From the NCBI GenBank assembly GCA_017640605.1, contig JAEPQH010000015.1, positions 1 to 64,000 on the forward strand: DNA of 64,000 nt. The letters are read 5' to 3'. A program made the position numbers and the translations under genes. Position 1 is the first letter of the stretch, and each line of letters starts with the position of its first letter. The notes under the pieces are model-generated. The model did not search any database. It was not told the DNA's origin and saw only the letters and a list, made by a program, of their open reading frames with translations. Of the stretch, positions 1-7,230 are shown in pieces. The DNA is from Balneolaceae bacterium (GTDB taxonomy: Bacteria; Bacteroidota; Rhodothermia; Balneolales; Balneolaceae).

Positions 1-1259
1 ATCACAGCAGCTATTAAGAAGTACGTTTGTCAGCAGAGAATCTAATTCATCTCGAAAAGAGTTCAAATCACAGCAGTGGTACTAAGTACCGTGACTTATT
101 GCGTAATCTAATTCATCTCGAAAAGAGTTCAAATCACAGCACCATTGATGACCTTACAAGCCTTGCAGGAATCTAATTCATCTCGAAAAGAGTTCAAATC
201 ACAGCAAGTACATCGTACACACATCGGGGGTTGAAAATCTAATTCATCTCGAAAAGAGTTCAAATCACAGCGCAAAAGGTTATTTCCGAAACCGCTAAAA
301 GAATCTAATTCATCTCGAAAAGAGTTCAAATCACAGCGTAGTTCACGTACCAAAGCGTCCACGGCTTAATCTAATTCATCTCGAAAAGAGTTCAAATCAC
401 AGCGATAATGGCGAGTGCAGGATTAATAGGAGCGAATCTAATTCATCTCGAAAAGAGTTCAAATCACAGCACAGATGAAGCGCTGTTTAATGGTATCGGA
501 ATCTAATTCATCTCGAAAAGAGTTCAAATCACAGCCTGAAAGGTTTGATTTACTCCTTTGAGTTCAATCTAATTCATCTCGAAAAGAGTTCAAATCACAG
601 CTTCAGCCGTTGCGTAATACGCATACTCGCCAATCTAATTCATCTCGAAAAGAGTTCAAATCACAGCACCAATTTGAATCCCACGGCCATAGCTCAGAAT
701 CTAATTCATCTCGAAAAGAGTTCAAATCACAGCACCATTGATGACCTTACAAGCCTTGCAGGAATCTAATTCATCTCGAAAAGAGTTCAAATCACAGCTG
801 TAATGAATTTGCGTGATGATGTCCGGGAAATCTAATTCATCTCGAAAAGAGTTCAAATCACAGCCATATCCTAATACCTTTCGCTTTTGCGATTAATCTA
901 ATTCATCTCGAAAAGAGTTCAAATCACAGCAACTTTGGTGGCCGTCCTGGTTCAAACAAAATCTAATTCATCTCGAAAAGAGTTCAAATCACAGCCAAAT
1001 CTTCCCGTTCGAGTAGATGCTAACCAATCTAATTCATCTCGAAAAGAGTTCAAATCACAGCCTGTTTATGATTGCTTTCATCGTGTTATAAAATCTAATT
1101 CATCTCGAAAAGAGTTCAAATCACAGCAAATGATCCATTGTATATAGATCAATCAAAAATCTAATTCATCTCGAAAAGAGTTCAAATCACAGCAACGTCT
1201 ACAACTGATAACTGCAAAGCAGAAATCTAATTCATCTCGAAAAGAGTTCAAAAGTAACC
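1..1259. CRISPR. CRISPR array, right-hand end (19 spacers in window)
   Basis: The repeat is 36 nt; on the + strand it begins AATCTAATTC and ends AAATCACAGC, with a short CTC-GAAAA-GAG hairpin in the middle. Eighteen exact copies start at 39, 105, 170, 236, 302, 368, 435, 500, 566, 632, 698, 763, 829, 895, 960, 1026, 1092 and 1158. Bases 1-8 are the end of another copy, so the array continues off the left edge. The copy at 1224-1259 matches for 29 nt and then diverges (AGTAACC instead of TCACAGC), as expected of a terminal repeat. Nineteen spacers of 29-31 nt are visible; those at 141-169 and 734-762 are identical. No cas gene is in the window. Repeat and spacer lengths fit type II-C or type VI-B; the minus-strand start GCTGTGATTTG resembles type II-C repeats of Bacteroidota as I recall them. 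Transcription direction is unresolved. Confidence 0.98.
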
Positions 1260-1331
1260 AATCATAATTCGTGTTTCTGTGCTTTTGTGGCAAATATAAT
1301 TATTGATTTCCGATTCGAAATTAATCAAATT

Positions 1332-1357
1332 CCTTACATTAGGTAAGAAAAGTAAGG
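1332..1357 (+). promoter_or_regulatory. Candidate autoregulatory operator of the vapBC operon
   Basis: Just upstream of the antitoxin start, CCTTAC (1332-1337) is followed by two inverted partners, GTAAG at 1343-1347 and GTAAGG at 1352-1357. The last one overlaps the Shine-Dalgarno sequence TAAGGAG. AbrB-type antitoxins commonly bind inverted repeats in their own promoter, so this is a plausible operator. An RNA hairpin masking the ribosome site is an alternative. Confidence 0.4.
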
Positions 1358-1366
1358 AGAGTTATC

Positions 1367-1627
1367 ATGCCAAGTGCAACTATAACATCAAAAGGGCAAA
1401 TCACCATCCCCAAAAAAATAAGAGATGAGTTGAATCTGAAAGCGGGAGATGTGCTTAATTTTGAAACCGAATCAAATTCTAAGATCACTATAAGTGTGGG
1501 AAAAAAGCATTATAGTGAGATCATTGGGAAATTTAGTTACAAAAAAACTAAACCCGAAGGGCTTACTCCTGAAGAAATGGATGAGGGAGTTGCTGAGTAC
1601 TTTAGGAAAAAATATCGGGTCAAATGA
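1367..1627 (+). CDS. vapB: AbrB/MazE-family antitoxin (VapB type)
   Basis: This 86-residue protein is a DNA-binding antitoxin that should neutralise the PIN toxin encoded next to it and repress the shared promoter. Residues 3-47 form the swapped-hairpin SpoVT-AbrB domain, with the typical TSKGQITIPKKIRDEL signature and the following L..GD.L stretch. The C-terminal half (GLTPEEMDEG to the basic end) would be the toxin-binding tail. A good ribosome site (AAGGAG, about 8 bases upstream) supports the ATG at 1367. The stop overlaps the toxin start as ATGA, indicating translational coupling. The pair starts about 107 bp after the last CRISPR repeat. Family assignment is firm; the VapB label follows from the PIN-domain partner. 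Confidence 0.9.
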   Translation: MPSATITSKGQITIPKKIRDELNLKAGDVLNFETESNSKITISVGKKHYSEIIGKFSYKKTKPEGLTPEEMDEGVAEYFRKKYRVK

Positions 1628-2007
1628 AAGGTGTAGACACAAATATTTTAGCTCGGTTCTTTATTGGAGATGTAGCAGAGCAAAGTGAGAAAATCACTGA
1701 AGTTCTAGAAAAAGGTGAACAGTTTTATATCAATGCTTCGGTACTTACAGAACTAACCTGGGTACTGATTTCTAGTTATAAATTTACCAAAGATGAATTA
1801 GTGCAAGCCTATGACAATTTGCTTGATAGTTCGGCATTTATTGTATTCGATCACGCAATTGTAGTTAAGGCTCTCTCCAAATTTATTAGTAGTTCTGCAG
1901 ATTTTAATGATTGTTTGATTTGTGAAATAAATAATGCCCATTCACTTTCAACCCTAACCTTTGATAAAAAAGCCGCACAACTCGAAGGAATGGAACTGCT
2001 TGGTTGA
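1624..2007 (+). CDS. vapC: PIN-domain ribonuclease toxin (VapC type)
   Basis: This 127-residue PIN-domain protein is expected to be a Mg2+-dependent endoribonuclease that cleaves tRNA or rRNA when freed from its antitoxin. The acidic catalytic residues are in place: D5 in VDTNIL, E43 in LTELTWVL, D93/D96 in ADFNDCLI and D114 in TFDKKA. The length is normal for VapC. It overlaps vapB by 4 bp (ATGA). No ribosome site of its own is evident, so it is probably translated by coupling. The cellular target cannot be read from the sequence. Confidence 0.9.
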   Translation: MKGVDTNILARFFIGDVAEQSEKITEVLEKGEQFYINASVLTELTWVLISSYKFTKDELVQAYDNLLDSSAFIVFDHAIVVKALSKFISSSADFNDCLICEINNAHSLSTLTFDKKAAQLEGMELLG

Positions 2008-2028
2008 TAGGGTAAAGTTAATCGTTAT

Positions 2029-2083
2029 TTGTTAATGGTTATTCGTGGACTCATCTTGCCAAATAACCAATAACCATTAACAA
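2029..2083. repeat. 15-bp inverted repeat between convergent genes (possible bidirectional terminator)
   Basis: The arm TTGTTAATGGTTATT (2029-2043) is perfectly complementary to AATAACCATTAACAA (2069-2083), with a 25-nt loop. It lies between the 3' ends of vapC and the minus-strand gene ending at 2097. The stem is AT-rich and lacks a T-tract, so termination is uncertain. The words GTTATT and TAACCA recur within it, as in other intergenic repeats of this window. Confidence 0.7.
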
Positions 2084-2096
2084 TGAAAGAAATCAC

Positions 2097-2312
2097 TCAA
2101 TCAGCATTCGCTTCCTGCAATTGTACTAACCGAGCTTGAAACCACTGGTCATCGGGGTAGACGCCTAAGTATTGATTCGTAAGTTGTATCGCCTGATCGA
2201 ATTTATCTTGTTCTTCCAAGGCAACTACCTGATAATACCCCATCAATGCTTTATGGAAATCGGAGGTAGCTTTGGTTGAGAAATATTCTGCCAAAGTAAA
2301 AAGCTCATCGAA
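2097..2312 (-). pseudogene. TPR-like C-terminal fragment, in frame with the upstream FKBP gene
   Basis: Downstream of the FKBP stop (TAA, 2313-2315) the same frame stays open for 71 more codons, starting FDELFTLAEYF. The fragment looks like tetratricopeptide helices (KALMGYYQVVALEEQDKFD, then a YPDD turn) that would continue the helical tail of the FKBP protein. There is no ATG; the only candidate start in frame is a TTG at 2292-2294, which would give 65 residues (2097-2294). The simplest reading is that one nonsense change split an originally longer FKBP-TPR gene. Independent translation from the TTG is possible but has no clear ribosome site. Confidence 0.55.
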
Positions 2313-2903
2313 TTATTCGTTTTCTCTCATTTCGCCAAACATAGGCTGTAGCAAGTCTAGATCGGTGTGATATTGATCAGATAATTCAGAATCTATTATG
2401 CTTTCATAAGCTTCTCGAACTCCCTCAGTACCTGCTTCACTAAACGCGATAGCCAACGTGTCTGCAAGCACTTTTTTAGGCTCCGAAACCGAAACAATTT
2501 CATAGCGATCATACACCAAAGTAGCGTAGGGAGGGATATCATCGCCGGCACCATCTTCCCCATAAGCAATGTCGTAAGGAAGTGTAGCTACCACATTATC
2601 ACCTTCGCGCATCAAAAATGCCATTTCTTCGAAGCCATCAATTACACCCGAAACACCGGCTATAAAGGTGAACAGCGAATCCTCAGCTTCATAAGATGTC
2701 CAGATCAACTCATCTTCAACTAACAGACTTAATTTTGTTTCTACAATAGAACCTTTTTCGATCATTCGCCCATCACCCTTTTTCAGGTAATAATATTGCA
2801 ATCCACTTTCGGTGGTGATAGTGTTTTCGGGACCCAGGCCGTCATTGTTACTTGAAGTGCAGCTCATAAATAGTGCGATGGTAATTATTAAAGTAAAGCG
2901 CAT
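2313..2903 (-). CDS. FKBP-type peptidyl-prolyl isomerase lipoprotein, probably truncated
   Basis: This 196-residue protein should catalyse cis-trans isomerisation of prolyl bonds outside the cytoplasm. It starts with a short hydrophobic signal and a lipobox-like FMSC (Cys15). Residues about 30-140 form an FKBP domain: ESGLQYYYLKKGDG at the start, the core VIDGFEEMAFLMREGD, and the family ending LPYDIAYG...IPPYATLVYDRYEI. The remaining roughly 50 residues are a helical tail that ends abruptly at ENE. The same reading frame continues past the stop into a TPR-like segment (2097-2312), so the tail appears truncated by a nonsense codon. The FKBP domain is intact and may still function. Confidence 0.85.
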   Translation of the reverse strand: MRFTLIITIALFMSCTSSNNDGLGPENTITTESGLQYYYLKKGDGRMIEKGSIVETKLSLLVEDELIWTSYEAEDSLFTFIAGVSGVIDGFEEMAFLMREGDNVVATLPYDIAYGEDGAGDDIPPYATLVYDRYEIVSVSEPKKVLADTLAIAFSEAGTEGVREAYESIIDSELSDQYHTDLDLLQPMFGEMRENE

Positions 2904-2937
2904 TGGAACGGATGGTATTAGATTTTGAGAGCTTCTT

Positions 2938-4770
2938 TTAATGAATATTCAATGTTGCGGTGGCCATAATACTCATATTGTAATATTGCCCATTTGTATT
3001 AAATGATTCTGTAGAATTTAATAGGTTTCGAATTGCCAGCCCCATATTTAAGTAATCATTGAATAAACTTGTTTGAAACGAAAAATTCAAAAGATGTATA
3101 GGTTTAATTCTAGCTGGTGGCCATCTAGTAGAAATCGTTGTAAACGAGTGAATATATCTAGCAGGACTGTATCTGTAATTCAAAATGAATGAACTATTTT
3201 GAGATACTTTGTAATAAAGGTTTTTCTGCAAAAGAAATGAATAGAGGGATTCATTTAATCTTTCTACGTATCTACCGCCATAAAGTATGATTTCTGAAGA
3301 AAGATCTAATTCTGATTTAAGGTTACTACTCCAATCGTAGTCAGTTTTAATAAGAAGATCTGTTACTCCATAATTTTTTAAATCCTCGATGGTAAAACTT
3401 GGCTTATATGGCTTTGAATAACCTTGATGAGTGTATTCAACGTTTTCGTATACATAATTCCAGAAATGGGTAAAGTTTACATCCAGAATTACACTTAGAG
3501 GGGAGTCTGTTTTATTATTCGACGCTATACCGATTTTAGAATATCGATAAATAAAGTCGGAAGAATTATTAATGGAGAAATTATCAGCAGTGTTAGGGTC
3601 AAAAATTAAATCACTACTCAATGTGGTAATATTGAATCCATTTTTTTTCTTAGAATAGTTTCTGTGAGTGAATAATAGATTAAATGAATTGAATTTAGCT
3701 TTACTTGATAAATGTAAGTCTAAATTTGAATAGGATAGATTTAAAACTAGACTTTCATCATAATTTAATTTGGAATCTACCCCGAATTCCGATTCTGAAT
3801 TGCTTAACAAATGCAGTGTGTCGTTCCATTTTTGGATGACATAAAAAGGCATCAGAGTTATATTTTTTGAAATGTGAGCAGATAATATTTGATGTGTTCT
3901 TTTTGAATTAACCTCTATTGGATAGCTAACTGAAGGCAATAGACTTTCCGCGTAGTCTTCTGAGATTAACGTTTTCAGTTCAAATATTTTTCCTATAGTA
4001 AATTTATTACTCAGCTGTTTTTTTTCTATGTATACCGGTAAATCAATGCCCGCCTTCGGATACCAGACAAATGCTTCTGAATTCGATGAGTTAATCAAAG
4101 TGCTAATCGAAAATAATTTACTACGATAGTCGGCTCGTAGCATCAAACTTTGCATTCTACTTCTTTGATAAACTTCCTGATCATTTTCAAAATTTTTTGT
4201 TCGTGCTAGTAATCTATTATTTACAACTCGATCGTATACAAGTGCATTAGTTCTTGAGAAGTCTACTTCGTCATATGTGAAATGTGAAAATACCCTTCCG
4301 GTTTTGTACTTAAATGAAAGATGATCGCTTTTCTTTACGTATTCTACGTTTGGAGTTCTATTTTCACTTAAAACATTTAATCCGGGATCGTTTACCTGGT
4401 TGAATAATGACTTTTTTACCAGAAGATTTGACTCTTTTAATACATGTATGGTCGTTCGATTATTGAATCGATTAAAGTCCATTTTGTTCGATTCATAAGA
4501 ATCGGATGGGTAGAAAAGCTGATGATTAAACAGCCAATTTGTATCAAATAGTAAACTATCAATGGTTAGTTGTTCATTTTCAATGCGACTGAATGATAAT
4601 GGCTGAATGTCGAGCAAATCGTAGCTATCAAATCCAATCAAAAATTCGTTATAGTGATGTTCTTTAAATGAATATCCAAACAAATTATGGGTACTTTCCT
4701 GCGCTGTCAGATTACTGCTAAAACCTACAATTGCCACCAGTAGAAATAGCAAATACCTCAATTGATCCAT
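2938..4770 (-). CDS. Outer-membrane beta-barrel protein, TonB-receptor-like without plug
   Basis: This 610-residue protein begins with a signal peptide (LLFLLVAIVGF, cleavage after LTA-Q). The rest is a series of alternating polar/aromatic strands ending in the TonB-receptor-like phrase MGLAIRNLLNSTESF and a final antiparallel strand pair. I see no recognisable plug or TonB box. It overlaps the next upstream gene by 13 bp, and that gene overlaps polX by 4 bp, so the three form one transcription unit. Base composition is clearly more AT-rich than polX, which suggests separate origin. A specific substrate cannot be named. Confidence 0.7.
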   Translation of the reverse strand: MDQLRYLLFLLVAIVGFSSNLTAQESTHNLFGYSFKEHHYNEFLIGFDSYDLLDIQPLSFSRIENEQLTIDSLLFDTNWLFNHQLFYPSDSYESNKMDFNRFNNRTTIHVLKESNLLVKKSLFNQVNDPGLNVLSENRTPNVEYVKKSDHLSFKYKTGRVFSHFTYDEVDFSRTNALVYDRVVNNRLLARTKNFENDQEVYQRSRMQSLMLRADYRSKLFSISTLINSSNSEAFVWYPKAGIDLPVYIEKKQLSNKFTIGKIFELKTLISEDYAESLLPSVSYPIEVNSKRTHQILSAHISKNITLMPFYVIQKWNDTLHLLSNSESEFGVDSKLNYDESLVLNLSYSNLDLHLSSKAKFNSFNLLFTHRNYSKKKNGFNITTLSSDLIFDPNTADNFSINNSSDFIYRYSKIGIASNNKTDSPLSVILDVNFTHFWNYVYENVEYTHQGYSKPYKPSFTIEDLKNYGVTDLLIKTDYDWSSNLKSELDLSSEIILYGGRYVERLNESLYSFLLQKNLYYKVSQNSSFILNYRYSPARYIHSFTTISTRWPPARIKPIHLLNFSFQTSLFNDYLNMGLAIRNLLNSTESFNTNGQYYNMSIMATATLNIH

Positions 4771-5330
4771 TCAGTAATCTTTCTAGGAAGTTTAAATGAA
4801 TAAGAGGCTCCGAAGGATATAGAAGATATTTTTTGCCTCTCATAGTAAAAGACAGTGTGATAAGAATAGGAGGAGAAAAGAGTAAAATGATTCTTTCTTA
4901 AATATAGTTTTAATGAGCTCCCTAATATTGCTTCACGTTCCCTTTTATTTCCATCTACTTGATTAACTACGATTTCCTGAGCTCCAATAAATGGACTTAT
5001 TCCAACACTCATAAAATCAACAATCGGAATTAGGTATATGAACTCCAGAGTTATATCAGCGGTAGAAACATCAATTTGGTTGTCCAGTTTATTGACTTGA
5101 TTAAACCGAGCGTATTTCAACTTGATCTCACCAAAGGAAATGGGAGTTGACACATGAAATCCATTTAGTAAACGAGATTCGAATGCCCAATTATCTCTGT
5201 AATCAGAAGAAACATTTGTAGCATTTACTGTTTCTAAACCAAAACTTATGGTTTCGTAGGTTTGCGCTACTAACGATTTGGTCAAAAAAGTAAGGATGGA
5301 AATAAGAAATAATACTCTTATTTGATTCAT
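4758..5330 (-). CDS. Small exported protein, probable outer-membrane barrel
   Basis: The 190-residue product has a signal peptide (FLISILTFLTKSLVA, cleavage before QTYE). Repeated amphipathic strands follow, such as IKLKYARFNQVN, LEFIYLIPIVD and ISFGASYSFKLP, suggesting an 8- to 10-strand barrel. The start overlaps the polX stop (ATGA), and its end overlaps the 610-residue barrel gene by 13 bp. The two barrel proteins may work together, but no family was recognised. AT-rich like its partner. Confidence 0.65.
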   Translation of the reverse strand: MNQIRVLFLISILTFLTKSLVAQTYETISFGLETVNATNVSSDYRDNWAFESRLLNGFHVSTPISFGEIKLKYARFNQVNKLDNQIDVSTADITLEFIYLIPIVDFMSVGISPFIGAQEIVVNQVDGNKREREAILGSSLKLYLRKNHFTLFSSYSYHTVFYYERQKISSISFGASYSFKLPRKITEWIN

Positions 5331-7084
5331 CTCGCCCTAAAAAACTCCATCACTTCTGCTGCCGATTTCGTATTCAATACCCGCTCTTTTTCATATTTCC
5401 CTTTTCGAGCGATGCGAACGCCGTACTGAATATCGTCGATGCCTTCGATACTGTGGGCGTCGGGATTGATACTCGTCATCAAGCCAACTTCTTTCGCTTT
5501 ATTTCCATAACTCCAATCCAAGTCCAATCGCCACGGCGAAGCATTGATTTCAATAGCAGTATTGTGTTTAGCGGCCAACGCCACTAATTCGTTCAAATCG
5601 ATGTCGCTTCCTCCACGCTTTAGCAGCAAACGCCCGGTGGGGTGACCTAAAATTCGGGTGTAAGGATTCTTGATAGCGTTTCGAAATCGCTCCATCATTT
5701 TATCGCGGGGCATATCCAATGTTTGATGCACGCTTGCAATCACAAAATCAAAACCTTCTAAAATCTCATCAGGGTAATCTAGGCTTCCATCCGCAAGAAT
5801 ATCACTCTCAATGCCTTTTAGAACTTTGAAGTCAATTCCTTCTTCTTTTAAGGATTCATTTAGCCGATCTATTTCTTCCCATTGCGCTTTAACCTCATCG
5901 ATGGAAAGTCCTCCCGCATAAGCAGCTGTTTTTGAGTGATCGGTAATTCCAAGATATTCATATCCACGTTCGATACAAGCTTCTGCCATTTCCTTGATCG
6001 AAAACTTACCGTCACTCCATGTGCTATGAGCATGAATCACTCCTTTGATATCATCGTCAGCAACCAAGGATAGTTCTTCGTGATTCTCAAAAATATCAAA
6101 CTCGCCTCGATCTTCGCGAAGTTCAGGTGGAACCCAGTTGAGCCCAAGTTTCTCATATATATCATGCTCCGTTTCGAAAGGAACAGCATCATCGAAATTG
6201 GTTTCTCCTGAATCGGTGAGATTGTATAACCCATATTCATTCAGGCTCATGCCACGCTCGCGTGCACGTGAGCGCATGATCACATTATGCTCTTTGCTCC
6301 CTGTAAAATACATCAGCGCTGCCGCAAAATGCTGTGGCTTAACAATGCGCAAATCTACTTGTCGGCCTTCTGTTGTTCGTACCGAACTCTTGGTTTCGCC
6401 TTTCCCCAAAATTTCTGTAACCCGCTCGTGAGTTGTAAATACCTCAAATAAATTGGGAATGTGTTCTTCATCAGCGGCAATTAAAATATCGATATCGCCA
6501 ATGGTTTCTTTTGCGCGTCGAAGTGAGCCTGCTACTTCAATTTGTTGAACGCCTTCCAAATCCTTTAAGCTTTCATAAATATCTTCGGCTATGGAAGTCG
6601 CCTCATCTAATCGGCAGCGTTCGTCGAATTGTTCCATCCATTCAATGGATTTTTTGATCTTCTCTGCTGATTTGCCCCCCAGTCCGGATAGTTTGGCAAG
6701 TTCACCCGATTCTATCAATCCTTTCAACTCATCGATTTCTGTAATACCGAATTCCTTATGAATTTTGAGGATGTTTTTTGGTCCTAATCCGGAAATATCG
6801 AGCCATTTGATCAATCCAACGGGTACTTTTTCTTTAAAAGCTTCGAGCACGGGCATTTCGCCGGTTTCTGCATAAGCGTAGATATCTTCAGCAATTGATT
6901 TTCCAATCCCTTTTATATCGGTAAGGTTTTTGTTTTCGATGTATACGTTGATGTCGTCATTCAGACCTTTTACCGTTTGCGAAGCTTTATCAAAAGCAAT
7001 GGCTTTGAAGCGGTTTTCACCGGCAAGCTGCATCAATTGAAATACGAGATTCAGTTTTTCGGCTACATCGAGATTGCTGGGCAT
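5327..7084 (-). CDS. polX: DNA polymerase/3'-5' exonuclease PolX
   Basis: PolX is a family-X DNA polymerase thought to fill short gaps during base-excision repair. The 585 residues show the usual bacterial order. Helix-hairpin-helix segments come first (DIKGIGKSIAEDIY near 56-69; KLSGLGGKSAEKI near 131-143). The nucleotidyltransferase core has GSLRRAKETIGDIDILI (metal ligands D197 and D199, third Asp near D244). The C-terminal PHP phosphoesterase/exonuclease domain starts with HAHSTWSDG (H351, H353) and continues with YLGITDHS. The length is normal. The stop overlaps the next gene's start by 4 bp. Confidence is high. Confidence 0.95.
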   Translation of the reverse strand: MPSNLDVAEKLNLVFQLMQLAGENRFKAIAFDKASQTVKGLNDDINVYIENKNLTDIKGIGKSIAEDIYAYAETGEMPVLEAFKEKVPVGLIKWLDISGLGPKNILKIHKEFGITEIDELKGLIESGELAKLSGLGGKSAEKIKKSIEWMEQFDERCRLDEATSIAEDIYESLKDLEGVQQIEVAGSLRRAKETIGDIDILIAADEEHIPNLFEVFTTHERVTEILGKGETKSSVRTTEGRQVDLRIVKPQHFAAALMYFTGSKEHNVIMRSRARERGMSLNEYGLYNLTDSGETNFDDAVPFETEHDIYEKLGLNWVPPELREDRGEFDIFENHEELSLVADDDIKGVIHAHSTWSDGKFSIKEMAEACIERGYEYLGITDHSKTAAYAGGLSIDEVKAQWEEIDRLNESLKEEGIDFKVLKGIESDILADGSLDYPDEILEGFDFVIASVHQTLDMPRDKMMERFRNAIKNPYTRILGHPTGRLLLKRGGSDIDLNELVALAAKHNTAIEINASPWRLDLDWSYGNKAKEVGLMTSINPDAHSIEGIDDIQYGVRIARKGKYEKERVLNTKSAAEVMEFFRAR

Positions 7085-7230
7085 AGAAATAATTTTAAAA
7101 GTTATGTTCAGATTGGTGGATTCACAAAAGAACTCTTACTATAACCCAGAATTTAAAATGAAAGATTCAAAATTGTTGGATTAGATCATCCTTTCTGACA
7201 TGAGTCTTCAACTAATGTAGAACAACAATT

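Noticed and set aside
129-1147. Three ORFs inside the CRISPR array (129-362, 545-769, 935-1147)
   Set aside because: They are translations of the repeat and spacers; the same peptide words (RDELDS, LIHLEKSSNHS, SNSSRKEFKSQ) recur with each repeat.
1260-1366. A tracrRNA or anti-repeat next to the array
   Set aside because: No stretch complementary to the repeat was found between the last repeat and the antitoxin gene.
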